Below are positions 22,690-34,550 of a DNA stretch of 41,787 nucleotides, one piece after another. Every line of letters begins with the position of its first letter. Within the stretch, counting starts at the first letter, position 1. The DNA comes from Saccoglossus kowalevskii. Lineage: Eukaryota > Hemichordata > Enteropneusta > Harrimaniidae. The translations under genes and the position numbers were made by a program. The stretch spans positions 142,050-183,836 of the forward strand of contig NW_003155252.1 of NCBI RefSeq assembly GCF_000003605.2. Reading direction: 5' to 3'. A model generated the notes under the pieces. It worked only from the letters and a program-made list of their open reading frames with translations, ran no database searches and was not told the origin of the DNA.

Positions 22690-23285
22690 ATAACCACACC
22701 ACAGCGATACACATCTTAATATGAGTGCACTCCAAAGCACAATAAATGCACGTCATACTAGGGTGACTGCACACCATATTATGACGATACACACGGTACA
22801 ACATAACATGAGAAATGTACAACGAAACACATCCAGACACGACGAATGTACACTATCACGCGATGTGTGTACACAATAAGACAACAATTTTGCACAATCA
22901 TAAATAAATAATAAACACCATAAACTGATGAAAGAACACCATAACACGACGAATGCTCACTATAACATAATGAATGCTCACTATAACATGACAAATACAC
23001 ACCATTACACGACACCAGCACACCAAAACAAGATGCTTGTGCACCAACATAAATTTTATCGCTCATAATATCACGATGAATGTGCACCACAACCTGATAA
23101 CTGCGCACTATAAATTGACAAATGTATACCATAATACGATATCTGCACATAATCTTATGACGAAGATACTCCATGACATATGATAAAAACACGACACAGT
23201 TCTACGAATGCACACCATAACTTGACGAACATACGTCAAACACGATGTTTTCCCGACATAATCTGAGTTTTGCACACCATAGAAT
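22690..23285 (-). repeat. Degenerate 21-bp minisatellite, about 28 units
   Basis: The array is built of units near ACCATAACACGA + CGAATGCAC (21 bp). Successive units from about 22939 keep exact 21-bp spacing: they begin ACCATAACACGACG, ACTATAACATAATG, ACTATAACATGACA, ACCATTACACGACA and ACCAAAACAAGATG. Outer units are more diverged, with 22-23 bp variants. Because 21 bp is exactly seven codons, a frame without stops in one unit stays open across many, which creates minus-strand open frames of up to 137 codons (22779-23192) with a periodic CYSEHSLCYSEHSSCYG pattern. There is no sign that these are translated. Confidence 0.8.
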
Positions 23286-23625
23286 ATTACATCATACAGT
23301 AGCATAAAGACTGTATAACCTAACATGATATCGGTGAATTTTAAACAGTTGTGGCTTTTCATATAACACTATGACATAATTTAAATGATACCAGCTAGCT
23401 GCCACGTGTTCAGACTCTAAACGTAAATTACCGTCCAGACCCTATTTAGAGCAAGACAGCAACGAAGTCTATTTTTGCGCCTGACATATTGATTGATTGA
23501 TTTTCCCGGATTTGATACGCCTGCATACTTATCGTGTATCGATTTGCGTCCGTCCTTAATCTCGAACATGGTTTTGTTCATATTACAGGAATCATCTGTC
23601 AGTTTCTCGCTAGATAATCTATGCT
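23286..23625. other. Intergenic DNA between two repeats
   Basis: Contains (ATTG)n near 23490 and a patch of mixed composition (23410-23560). No gene or RNA recognised. Confidence 0.4.
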
Positions 23626-23895
23626 TTACCAGCATGCACCAACGATATTTAAACGAAACATAGTAGTCGTAAAAAATAGTCGTAGACGGGTTATCCAGAC
23701 TTATTCATATGTGTTGATGACGTTGATGGTTGTCATTTATTTACTTTGTCACATGGGAAATCAATTGTGCAATTACTGCAATATGTCAGAGGTTGAACTA
23801 TGTAAACAAGGACTGTGAAAAGCATCCATCATGACTACTAATTTCACAAGTGTGTTTATTGCAACACTTGTGTTTCTTCGCGGTTGAATGAAACT
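23626..23895 (+). repeat. Dispersed repeat pair, copy 2
   Basis: Aligns in the same orientation with the copy at 12953. Shared words are TTTAAACGAAACA, CTTATTCATATGTGT, CGTTGATGGTTGTCATTTATT and GAGGTTGAACTATGTAAACA (against GTTGAACTATGTTAACA). The copies differ by many substitutions and several indels, so the duplication is old or both are separate insertions of one family. Confidence 0.6.
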
Positions 23896-25392
23896 GTTGT
23901 CTTTTTAAGTCAATCATATATCATGTAAGATCATGTAGTGATGTGCACCTCTGAGAACGTCAACAATAATTTCAATGTAGGATATTATTTATATAGTTGT
24001 TGAAATAGTTTACAATTGAGAGCATTCTAATACTATAAATTTCTTAATTACTCATGTCACAATTACGTGTCATTTGCTCATTCTACGAAATGAGTTTTAA
24101 AACACATTTTCTACGATATAGTCAAATTTTAACCATATTTTGATGAACCAAATTATATGCCTAACTAAAGCATGTGCATAGTGAGCATATATACGCAATG
24201 CTTGCGTGATCAATTTGTCATACCTACACCTGAACATCTAATGTATTCAATACATTAGTACCAGCACATTTGTTACTAGAATTATCGAATGTAAGACGAA
24301 CCAGTTAATTGAAATGTCCTCGACTGGACTTGATTTTTTCGACAATCGCAATGGAATAAACGGACCTCACGTTACAAACTATTACATTACAAATATGGTT
24401 ATGTTAAGAAACAAAGACTAATAACTAATATGGTATTATTCCCTGAAAAACATCATTAAGTCATTAATTTAGGTACTCCGTGTTGCTTAATTAACTCAAA
24501 TGCAGTCTAGTTACTCAAGCACGCATTTCAAAACGCAGTGAAAGAACTACCACTACGAGTCGCGAGCAGCTCAAAACCCATTCTAACGCTAGGGACTCTG
24601 AAGAAAAAAACGAATTTTCTAATTTCTTAAATTTGTTTATTAATACTAATTATCGATTTATCGAAAATAATAATATAGGTTCACATCTGAATAAATAAAT
24701 AACTAACAATCACTAATGTCTCGCCGAGTTTTTGCTATGCCATGTGTAAATGGTTTGTGTTTACTTATTATATAAATATGACTGAACTTTAGTGTGTGTA
24801 TCGATCTATAATGAAATCGGACCAGGAAATAACAAATTATAAACTATACTCATAACAATTAATATGCATACAAACATTTCAAAATAAAAAAGTTAAAAAG
24901 AATAGATGTACTAAGTAATTTCTGGAGAAAATGGAGGTGAACATGTTAAAGTCAGGTGAAATTGTATATGTGTATATTTAATTCCTCTGACAATAGAGAT
25001 GTACATTTAACAGTCACCTGAGTGAAGGTAGGTATACTCAAGTCACGTGACGACTCACAAGAGAGTTAGAAATCTGTAAAACGTGATAGTAGTGGTGTGC
25101 ATTTTGTGTTGAAGATGCATTTTTCAATACGATTGGCTTATTTATTTTATTTATTGCGGATCAACAAGTCAAGAACCCAATTACAGATCTTCAATGTGGA
25201 TATTTTCCAGACATCGCGCAGTGATGAGCTACTCGTTGCAAGAAGCATGTTGTAATTGCTAACTTGCAGTGCGGAAAACAGCAGCACACAAAACAATTAG
25301 TTGTACATTATTCCTGCATTGACTCCATATTCTCATCTCTGAATGCCGCGAATCTAGCAATTCGGTAATATTTTGTTCAACAAATGTGTATG
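23896..25392. other. Intergenic DNA
   Basis: No gene supported. Includes a (TTTA)n-like stretch at about 25137-25157 and a TCACGTGAC palindrome near 25042. Nothing else stands out. Confidence 0.4.
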
Positions 25393-25460
25393 AAGCCGAC
25401 TACAGGAGTCAAACCCGCAATCACGGACACGCAAACCATTAAGCCACACCCATCACCCCG
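25393..25460 (-). repeat. tRNA-like SINE head (minus strand)
   Basis: On the minus strand, A-box-like TGGCTTAATGG (25437-25447) is followed after 32 bases by a B-box-like GGTTTGACTCC (25405-25415), which differs from the tRNA consensus GGTTCGANTCC by one base. The T-stem pairs GCGGG with CCTGT using wobbles. The distance between boxes is shorter than in a normal tRNA and the acceptor stem does not close. I read it as the tRNA-derived head of a SINE. It is not the same sequence as the one near 15.1 kb, so more than one tRNA-like family may be present. Confidence 0.45.
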
Positions 25461-27559
25461 CACACCGTGAATCAAATCTCACACAATTACATTTGGTATT
25501 TATAGTTTGTAATGTGTACGTGTGGCAAGTCACTTTATTATCAGTTATCTGATCTTACTAGGGCGGCAGTGATTTCAACAAGGAATTACATACTCTGCCG
25601 TGTTGAGTGAAAATGTACAACACTGCGTCAGTGTGTCACGGTGCGGTTCAATCTTGATACACTCGACATTAACTTTTTCAGTCCCATTGATGTGACTTTT
25701 TTAACAAAACGAAGTTGAAATATTGTTTTAGATGGAAGAAAAAATAGCTCACGGGGAGATTACCTAATATGCTCAATTATATTGATTGAAGCATGGAATT
25801 GAATTAAATTATTTTGTGTGAACTTATCAATGCATATTAAATGAAATTTAACGTCATCCACACCGATACAATGCTGCAGTAATTTAATTCTGAAGCAATT
25901 CAATGAAATCAGACCATGTCGAGCGTGCAATATTGCAGAAAACGGGAAATCTTATCAATGTGAAATTTAATACAAACATAGTACATACACAAGAAACCCC
26001 ACAAATAACATTAATTGTGTGAACGTGAATAGAGTGTGAAAAAAAAGAAAGACAAAGAATAGTAATATTTTTTCAAAATCAAATGAATATAGTTCGATTA
26101 GTTGATATTCATAATCACACGTACATGTACGCATAGAGCAGCGTTAAAATTATCTGTGAATTACTACTCATTTAATAAATATTAAATAATTCCTACATAC
26201 GTCAAATTTTGCGCGTATTGTATACAATTGTTATGACCTATTCCGTAAAGTACAATAAACCGATCTCATTTTGCTGAAAAAATCAATCACGACCTGCTCC
26301 ATTTTGTGAATTCATTTTATATGTATTCGTCCAGTCCTACCTGGTGTGATCATTTGTGTAGCTGAACTATGTTTGGTTAGAAGCGATAAATGTAATCTGT
26401 TGAATAGTTTTTGAAAATGCCAACATATATGTAACCGTAATAAGCCCATGTCTATTTATTTGTTAAGGCCAATTACTATTCCCACATGCTGTGATCTTTT
26501 GTGTAACTAATAAACTATATTTGTTCGAACAGAGACATCATATACTATTAAATAGCCTATGAATAAAACAAGTCATTATGAAACGATAAACATGAGGTTT
26601 GAAGAGTGCTCCTGTACTTTATGTTCAATAATAAAATGAATATTTTGAAAATGTATTGTCGTCGAATCTGTATTTCATTAACATGGATAAAAAAACACAT
26701 CACTGATGTAGAACATTTAGTTGAAGGGTTCTGATATACAGACACCTCATTAAATCCCGTCTAGGTGTCACGGAACACTGATTTTCCAAGCTAATTGTTT
26801 AAATTAAACCATTTGTGCCATTCCCGCTTCACAGTTGATGGAACATTCGACAAACAGTAACTACTTATGTCTCCATAAATCTTATAACAAACAAATTATT
26901 GTATTTGTTTATTTTATAGAATTTAACTTTTTTGTTAAATTCTAAGAACCTAAACTTAAAACCATATAAAGTAGCACTCATCCGACCATCCGAGAATACA
27001 ATATAAAAAAAAAATCATTACAAAAATAGTTGAAACGGGATATGAAATACAAACAAAACGCACCAGCGAATAATGGTAAACGGTGTCGGGTACGACACAA
27101 CCTTTTTGTCATGGGAATTGTGCTACATGTGAAAAACGGCAGTGGGAATTGCTGGCCCAAAATACAAGCTGAATATTCGAACAGAAATATGACAAGGCAC
27201 CAACACATCAGTCAGCACGCCATCCATACACATGGAACTAAGTTATCGTTGACAAACGCATGACAACACAAGCGTACAACACATGATTACGCTAATATGT
27301 TTTAATTAGCGACCACTATATGCCCAATTCTTCCCTCCCCTACTCTTTCGTCTTTACCGTGTTATATAACAATTTCTACAGTCAATAATAATTAGGTGGG
27401 AAAATAAAACAAAACAATATTGAGAGAAAAAAACAATAAAACATTTTGGTATAATTATATTGTTTTAAAATCTATTTATTTTTGTTAAGACGTTGCTCAA
27501 AATCACTATTACATGTCTCATGTTAAAGTAACTGGTAACTTGTGTCATGCGCACGCTCA
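25461..27559. other. Intergenic DNA
   Basis: No gene supported. A small hairpin with perfect 10-bp arms AGAATTTAAC / GTTAAATTCT lies at 26918-26943. Two overlapping open frames on opposite strands at 26978-27263 show no domain; the patch is less AT-rich and may be repeat-derived. Confidence 0.4.
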
Positions 27560-27715
27560 TTCAATGATTGAATTATACTATCGGGAGTGTGAGCATATTC
27601 CATTAATTTCATTATGTGCGGGACAACTGATTAAACACAAGTTTATACATGACTAGAGAATTGCATACTGCATAATGTCCTTGTCAACATTCCCCCGGAG
27701 ACATGATCTTAGTTA
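27560..27715 (+). repeat. Large dispersed repeat, copy B, left fragment
   Basis: Matches copy A around 4480-4640: TTTCATTATGTGCGGG (against TTTCACTGTGTGCGGG), ACTGATTAAACACAAGTT (against ACTGATTAAACTCAAGTT), GCATACTGCATAATGTCCTTG, then CCCCCGGAGACATGATCT. The match ends just after GACATGATCT. The next part of copy A is not found here but about 3.15 kb further right. Confidence 0.6.
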
Positions 27716-29769
27716 TATTAATATACCCTATATATAAAATATGTTTTTGAAATGCAGTCCCTCACCCCCTTGGCCTTTCGTCGCCGGAGCGATTCACGTC
27801 CCAAATGTTGGTTCTCCGGGCGTCTCTAATACCATATGTAACCGCTGGACAGCATTAGCTATATTATGACAAATTTATAAAAGATTGGGCATAAATCGTT
27901 CGTTTTTTTTGCTCGGAAACGCAAGGGCGATAAGACTCGATTTACAAATAGTTCTCGACTCCCCAGAATTTGTCAATGGTACTAGCCCGGAATTGACTTT
28001 CTGTTCAGCGCGTCTTTGATTGTAGCAATGTTTACATCACTGTAAGAAAATACGCACACTCGCGAATTTGACAACATTCACTTGAGCGTTCTAGGATAGT
28101 GGGAATAGAAGCAAATAGATGGAAATGACAGTTACGTCACTCATGAAGATTGGTGATTCGATTGCTGGCCGGGATAGATGTATAAAGTGTTCATTTCTAT
28201 GCAATATATCCACAACTGCGATTCTCAATTTCGATGTGTAAAATCATATCGCTGCTGTGGACGGCGACGGCTGACAGATTATTTTGGTTCTGCGGCTTTC
28301 TTGGCATGGGCAACTGATTTTTAGGTTTCTGTGTTTTTTTTTATATTCTGACGTTTACTTGGTCGTATTTTGTATATACCACCCAGACACCGACAACAAG
28401 TAAGTAAACGGGCTGGGACATAGTCAACATGGACTCTGAAGGCCTCGGAGAAAGCGTCATCGTACAACATTAATGAACGAAATTTACATTACAATCTCAT
28501 GCTTCCGGACAATCCGATATTTATGCTAGATAACAAAGTATACAAGTACTGTCTACGATATACTGCAAAATGGAAATAACATACCTATTTAACCGTTGTT
28601 GATTTTTGAACAAAATTCCAAGAACACAAAACAAACAACTGACAACAATCGAAAAAACAAAAACACTACACAGTTACACACTACACAGTTGCTCATTGCA
28701 AATGTAAATACAAAATAAATGTCAGTGAATACAATATTTATTAATTTGCAACCTCCATGGACAAGTTCACAGCCTCTAATATTGCAAAACCGTTAATTGT
28801 GAACTGAACTTTAAATCTCATCAGGATTTCCACATGAAGTTACACAGATAGAAAAAAAATGAAATATTAAGACAAGGAAAATAATGTCTAGGCTATATAC
28901 TAAATTCTCTTTTGGGGGTATTTTTGTGAGTGTACATGTATGCATTAAAATTGTCAAACTTAAAGTGTAACCATAGTACAAATGTAAACAAATTTATTGA
29001 GTGATTATGGATTTGTTGGAAAAGTGTGCTATCAATAACTGAACATGCGACCACTGATCTGCTGAGTGGTTAATGTATTCAAGAAGCCCATAGAAGCCAA
29101 TGAATCGATGAATTACACCACCAATTGGTGTGTTTTTTATGAGAGGAGAAGAAAGATGAATTTGTCAGCAGGAGGGCAAGTTGGCGGTAGGGGAGCAGGA
29201 AAAAAAGTGTTTTTTTCAATGAGGGCTGGGGAAAGATTTGGTCAGCAGGAGGGGAATACATTTTTTTAGGTGGCGGGTAGCTTATGAATAGCTTTTAATT
29301 TCCCTTTTTTCATTTATATTAATTAGCATACTTCAAAAAGCCTGTCACACGCAACGTAATATTACCGTAATTGGTATAGTACAGGTGTGATGGTTCAAAT
29401 ACCAAAATGGCAACAGTAACATAAATTTCTAGAATGTTCCATTACCTATTCAACCAGTTTCTAAAAATTCCACCCAGACACAGTACGGTTCTAGAACATT
29501 CTCAGTCACACGGAAGTGGTAAACAAGTCGTATGCGACAAAGCCCATAAAATAAATTTCAATTTGTTGCTCGTTGGCTGCACCTGGTCATTTCCAACCGT
29601 TTTGCGATAGTATTTTCTAGATCAAAGGCAGAATTAACAGTTCAAAGTTGCGTTGGGATTACGTTGATACAGTGTAACAGTGTAACAATGTTGGCGCCGG
29701 TGATCTCTTACCAGTGCGCAACGTAGCCAAAATTAAAAAAACATGATCATATGAACATTGCTATTACAA
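27716..29769. other. Interruption between copy B fragments; possible promoter inside
   Basis: This sequence separates the two parts of copy B. The first 700 bases are less AT-rich than the window average (CGTCGCCGGAGCG near 27780). At 28132-28400 lie, in order on the plus strand, a CRE-like TTACGTCA (28132-28139), a TATA-box-like TATAAAGT (28181-28188) and a good splice donor CAA|GTAAGT at 28399/28400. This is the order of a promoter and a short first exon, but no downstream exon can be tied to it. From 29130 to 29260 the plus strand is G/A-rich with repeated GTCAGCAGGAGGG. No gene is called. Confidence 0.3.
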
Positions 29770-30660
29770 GACTGGTAGGAGGTAATAAATTTGGGGCGAA
29801 AGTATTCAAAAATCAGTTTTTGACTGTTGCCATGGCAGCGGTGGGCCAGTTTTTTTTTTCAATTCAATAGTGACGGTACGACCTGTCTGTCAAGTATGAG
29901 CAAAATCAGCCAAGCCCCAAAAAAAACCCACAGAGCAGTTAAAAGCCATTGCTGATGAAAAGTTACCTCAGCTTTGAGGTAATGAAAATAGACCAAAAAC
30001 AACCAGTAACACTCAAGCTGAGTAGAATGAGCTACTTAATCCTAGAATTGTAGGGTGAACACACATTTGGCGCGAAGGTATTCAAAAAATAAGTTTTTTG
30101 GTTGTTGCCATGGAAACGGTGGGTCGGAATTTTTTTTCAGATTTTACAACCCAACTAGAGTGAAGGCGTGTCTTGCCTGCCAAGTTGAACCAAATCGACC
30201 CAGCCAAAAAATCACAGAATAGTTAAAATGCCATTCCTGGTGAACAGTTACCCCAAATGTGGGGTCAAATTTCTCGGTATAAAAAAAAAGATATCAAAAA
30301 TTCAAATAGTAACTTTGTGCCCACACACAAGCTACGCAAGTAGAATGAGCTATATCTGAGGTGTTTTATCCTAAATTTGTAGGAGATACATTTGGCGCGA
30401 AACTATCCAAAAAGCAGTTTTTGGCTGTTACTATGGCAACGGTGGGCCAATTTTTTTCCCGATTTTACCTAGGGTAACTAGGATAATGGTGTGACCTGCC
30501 TGCCAAGTTTGAGGAAAATCGGCCAAGCCAAAAAAACACAGAAGAATTAATAAGTGAAAACACTGGAAATCGCACGCACAGACACATACACACACAAGTG
30601 ATTTTAAGGGCAATCCTAGCGGAGCGGATCGCCAATAGTGAACAAAAATGTTCGTGAATA
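29770..30660 (+). repeat. Three-unit tandem repeat of about 276-325 bp
   Basis: A core with GGCGCGAA, TATTCAAAAA, AGTTTTTGG, TGTTGCCATGG and AACGGTGGG recurs at about 29790, 30066 and 30391. Each unit also carries a second core with ACCTGCCTGCCAAGTTTGA and AAATCGGCCAAGCCAAAAAA, and units 1 and 2 a third with TGAGGTAA or TGTGGGGTCAA. The spacing between units is about 276 and 325 bp, differing by indels. The last unit runs into CACGCACAGACACATACACA and AGTGATTTTAAGGGCAATCC, then GGAGCGGATCGCC, whose ends GGCAATCC and GGATCGCC form a hairpin. The unit has no protein-coding character. The open frames across it are by-products. Confidence 0.7.
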
Positions 30661-30865
30661 TTACTAACCGCAAAAGACGCTCATCGCGAAGTATCTTCTT
30701 ATTAAATAAAATGATAGAAATGTTGAAGAATTTAAAAGGAAAATGCAGTTCAATTCGTGTTAATGGTGTGTGGTCATATTTGTGTGTGGTCGTATTACAT
30801 GTGCGTTAGTTTATAACAACAATAATAATATGTTACATCTCATATTTCTCATAGAAATGATCGAA

Positions 30866-32030
30866 ACGGATAAGATGATATTGCTAATATTCGGAATTAA
30901 TTTTGTCTTGTTAATATTGGTAGTTGTTGGCTCAGTGCCCTCGGCCTTTATGCCAGAAGAACTCTGCTTAGGTACTTATAGTTTTAAAATACCACATATC
31001 CCATTTTAGGGGGTGATTTTAAAAGTGGTGAAAATAAGCAATCAAACCATTTGTCGGATAGAAAAGTGAAAGATGGATGAAATAGAATAAATGTAGTGCA
31101 TATATGCAGATTCGAGGATTGAGTGTGAATGAGATAGCAATGAATAGAATTAATGATTTTTGTTCCACTTTTTTCCCTAAGAATTCAGTTTCACATAAGT
31201 CAAGGACACTTCTTCATGGGACTGATATAATATTTTTTACAACAACTATATAAGTCTGCTTTTTTAATATTATGTAACCTTATTAATGTTTCTATTTAGG
31301 AATAAATACTTACTTGATTATGTGATTTGTTTATCGTATGTCATCACTGTACAATAGTACAACGTTCTTGATCATGAAACGCACCATTTTATATATTTTG
31401 TTTCCTAAAATGATAATGTTAATAATTTTTTACCATATTATTAGTGTAAATACATTTTTAAATGCCTCTGTTACAATCACTTATCAATATTCAGTTTGTG
31501 TTTTGCGAGAATGCACTTTTCAAAGTGTTGTGATGCTAAACACTTTTTTAATACATATTTCTGATAAAAAAAAACTTTTCAAAATGTGTGTCTGGTGAAA
31601 TCACTTTTCAAAGATCATAAACACTTTACAACATGTGACTTTTTAAAAGTTTTGTGATAATAAGCATTTTTATACATTTTTCTGATGGAAAGACTTTACA
31701 AAATGTATTATGTGCAAAAACATACCTGAAATGTTGCAATAAAAACGCTAACTGCAAGTGCTTTCATAATATATATCTTTCGTTATTATGCAGATTATAA
31801 ACATTTAGGTGTTTTTAAACTGTGAAAAGCTTATGAACACTTTAAATGTTTTACCACAAAACAGTAAAAATGTTTTATTTTAAAACAGTAATTTTGTAAA
31901 ATAAATCATTTGCGATTTTAAGAAACACTAAAGGTGATTTTAAAGTGAGGACAAAAATGTATCGTATTTTAAAACACCTAGATTTACAGTATCGAATTTC
32001 GTATTAAGAACACATTTGTTGATTTGGTGC
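30866..32030 (+). repeat. Large dispersed repeat, copy B, right fragment
   Basis: Aligns with copy A from about 4640 to 6040, in the same orientation. Landmarks are AGAAGAACTCTGCTTAGGTA, GATTTTAAAAGTGGTGAAAA, TAGTGCATATATGCAGATTC, CAAGGACACTTCTTCATGG, TTATGTGATTTGTTTATCG, ATCATGAAACGCACC and TTTTAAAACACCTAGATTTAC. The tail carries the same AACACTTTT-type degenerate units as copy A. The word GATGATATTGCTAAT at the left end (30875) also occurs at 4424 in copy A, but about 150 bp of copy A between the two anchors is missing here and found instead at 27560-27715. Confidence 0.75.
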
Positions 32031-33191
32031 AATATATCTTTCAACATTTTAAAGAAAACATATTGTGCTTCCGTGCTCGTTGATCTATCTGCATAAATGA
32101 AACAGTTAAAAACGAAGGTTACAATGAAGTCAAATCAGCAAAATTTTATATTCAAAATGATGTAATGATGATGTACTTTCCATCAGCAATCCTAAACTTA
32201 GTGATTATCTTCAAACGATACTGGAATCAAGATACGACAGAATCCTATTATTTTGCTTTGTGCTTGACTTGACAAAAAAATGATTTTATTTTCACTATCA
32301 TCGGTTCCCCCACACCTTTGCAGTAATATCCCCCTCTCTCATATTATGGGATTTATTTCGTAACTCATTCGCGTTACTCAGACGTGTGGTATTTATGGAG
32401 ATACTCTGTAGAGTTTTTAGCAAATATTAGGTTTGCGGTTAAATATATTAACACTGACTAAAATTAACAAAGATGGCATCAATATTCATTGTCGCGATGT
32501 CACTTGACCTCGTGCCTCGAACAGAAGCAATTGGGTTATGAGTCAGAATTATACTTATATGCAGATTCCAAGAGTAGACCATCGCCCTATTTGCATGGTT
32601 TTGCTGAAGCTGTCCTCTAATGACCGTTCCAAGGTTTCGTGCGTGACTGTGTTAGGAAAAGCTGCTGCTACCTCGGTTCAATTTAATGGTTTGATTACGA
32701 AGTAGCTGAACCCATCATTCAGCAAATTTAAATAAATAAATATATTTTGTCGTATTATGTCAAGTCATGACTTAATTGAAAAAAATATTACTTTGGCGAC
32801 AGTAAAAACAAGTTTATAGTCAGAATTTCGTCAATGTATAATGGTGAGACGGGGCAGAAATGATGTTCCCTAATATCATCTCATGTATATCCTGAGGTCA
32901 TTCTTTCCCTTCTTTTACTGATTTGACTGTGTAGTATAGTGTGATTGTCGTTTGTTTTGTTTTCTTGAACTTATTTATTTCTCTATGTGACATTTGTATT
33001 CTCCCAACTAAGACCAATAGTATATATAGTTGGGTATGTTATTTCTCTTATTTGTATATATACGTGACTGATAGCAAATTTCCCTGCACCGTGTGAGTGT
33101 ACGCAATATGACGATATATATAACTTAAATTATATGTATTATCTACAGCCTTCTGCAATCCACATTCAGTGTTAATGATTTTTTTTTACAG
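32031..33191. other. Intergenic DNA with a less AT-rich patch
   Basis: No gene supported. The patch 32470-32690 has a more balanced composition than its flanks. Translations on either strand give short open pieces without a motif I recognise, so it may be an old transposon or gene relic. Confidence 0.35.
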
Positions 33192-33322
33192 TGTATAAGG
33201 TGGGAAAATTCTTTGCTCAGAACTACCTACACGTATATTGTATCAAATCATCTACCGAATATTGTGATAGCGGATATAATTCGCAAACCGAGTATATTAG
33301 GTATTTGCTTTATTGGGTTCAG
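33192..33322 (+). other. Candidate internal exon (131 nt)
   Basis: A pyrimidine-rich acceptor TTTTTTTTTACAG ends at 33191, and the donor CAG|GTAAGTAT starts at 33323. Both are close to animal consensus and 131 nt apart, a normal internal exon size. Two of the three frames are open throughout. One frame reads YKVGKFFAQNYLHVYCIKSS..., the other CIRWENSLLRTTYTYIVSNH.... I recognise neither. The neighbouring exons of such a gene could not be found with confidence. Alternatively this is a chance pair of splice-like sites in an AT-rich region. Confidence 0.25.
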
Positions 33323-34550
33323 GTAAGTATATTAAACAAATGGTATAGGTATAGTTTCAATGTTAAGGTTTTAATGACCCGAAAAGCAAATTATTGACTG
33401 ACGTGTGTGATGGCCATTACAACTGAATACTGACCGACACTGAAGTAAATATAGGTGTTATTATATCAAATAAATAGAACGTTGGTGTCTGTGTCAGACG
33501 ACATTTTTACAGCTGCACGTGCATAATAACAAAAATAAGCTCGCTAGATTTTCATTACTGACTCCGAATAAATAATGAATTTTATTCACCACCCCGTGAC
33601 AGCGTTCAGTCCAATCAGCGCACTATCCTTGAACATGAGGTATACATTGGTCAAATATTTACCTGTGCACATACTTAAAGGTAAATGGTAAATGATGAGT
33701 TAATAGTGTAGTGTAGATTACATACCAAGTTTCGAATCAGGCTAAAAAGCCATGACAGATATGAGTTGAATTAATGATTAAACACTCGAATTGTAGATTT
33801 AATTAATGTGTTGTGTTATGTGTTATGGGCTGCAAGGAATATAATTATTACTGTATTTTTGTTCCTTTCCAAGGTAAGGAAGTAACCAGTCTATTCGAGA
33901 AATATGTCTCTGCAGCTACCTAATCCATTATTTTTGTATGGGAAGGTATGAATAAATTGACTATAGTCGGCAACAATTTATTGAATGACCGTGATGCTCT
34001 TGTATTAAATATCTCATAATCTTTGCACGACATCACCCGTAACGTGAACCCATGTCCTCGCTGAAGACAAAATATATTGTTACAATCTGTCTATTATAGA
34101 AGATTGACAGCGGTATTATGTTGCGTTTCCAAGCAAACTTCTTTCAAAGTTTGCAATAATAATGGCCGAGAATGTTTTGTCAATCAGCATTGCATCTTCG
34201 ACTTCGTACAAAGAGTCATGTGATTATCATCCTCATTTACGACTTTTTAATATCGGTGAGCAAGGACAGTGAGTATCTCTTACCGTGTTTGTATTATAAC
34301 ATATGAAAACAGCTGTGCATAGGGAGCCGTTTGAGACATGCAAGTTTTCATACTAATTAGAAATTTCGTATTCAATTTCCCCTATAAATAATAATGAAGT
34401 GTATTTATTTGATATATAATCAACAATTACATCAATTACTTCTTACATATAATTTTTATATTTCAATATTTGTGTCTTGTGCCATATTATATATATTAAG
34501 CCATTTAATAGGTCCACTGTTATTTTATTTGTAAATATGATAACAATATG
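33323..34550. other. Intergenic or intronic DNA
   Basis: No gene, RNA or repeat recognised. AT-rich with no long open frame. Confidence 0.4.

Noticed and set aside
22779-23192. A 137-codon minus-strand open frame with a periodic cysteine/tyrosine pattern
   Set aside because: The periodicity is explained by the 21-bp minisatellite, whose period is a multiple of three.
22690-23285. CRISPR-like array
   Set aside because: Units are contiguous with no unique spacers, and the host is an animal.
29130-29260. Possible G-quadruplex or coding region in a G/A-rich stretch
   Set aside because: G runs are mostly pairs and triplets at irregular spacing, and both strands give only low-complexity frames.
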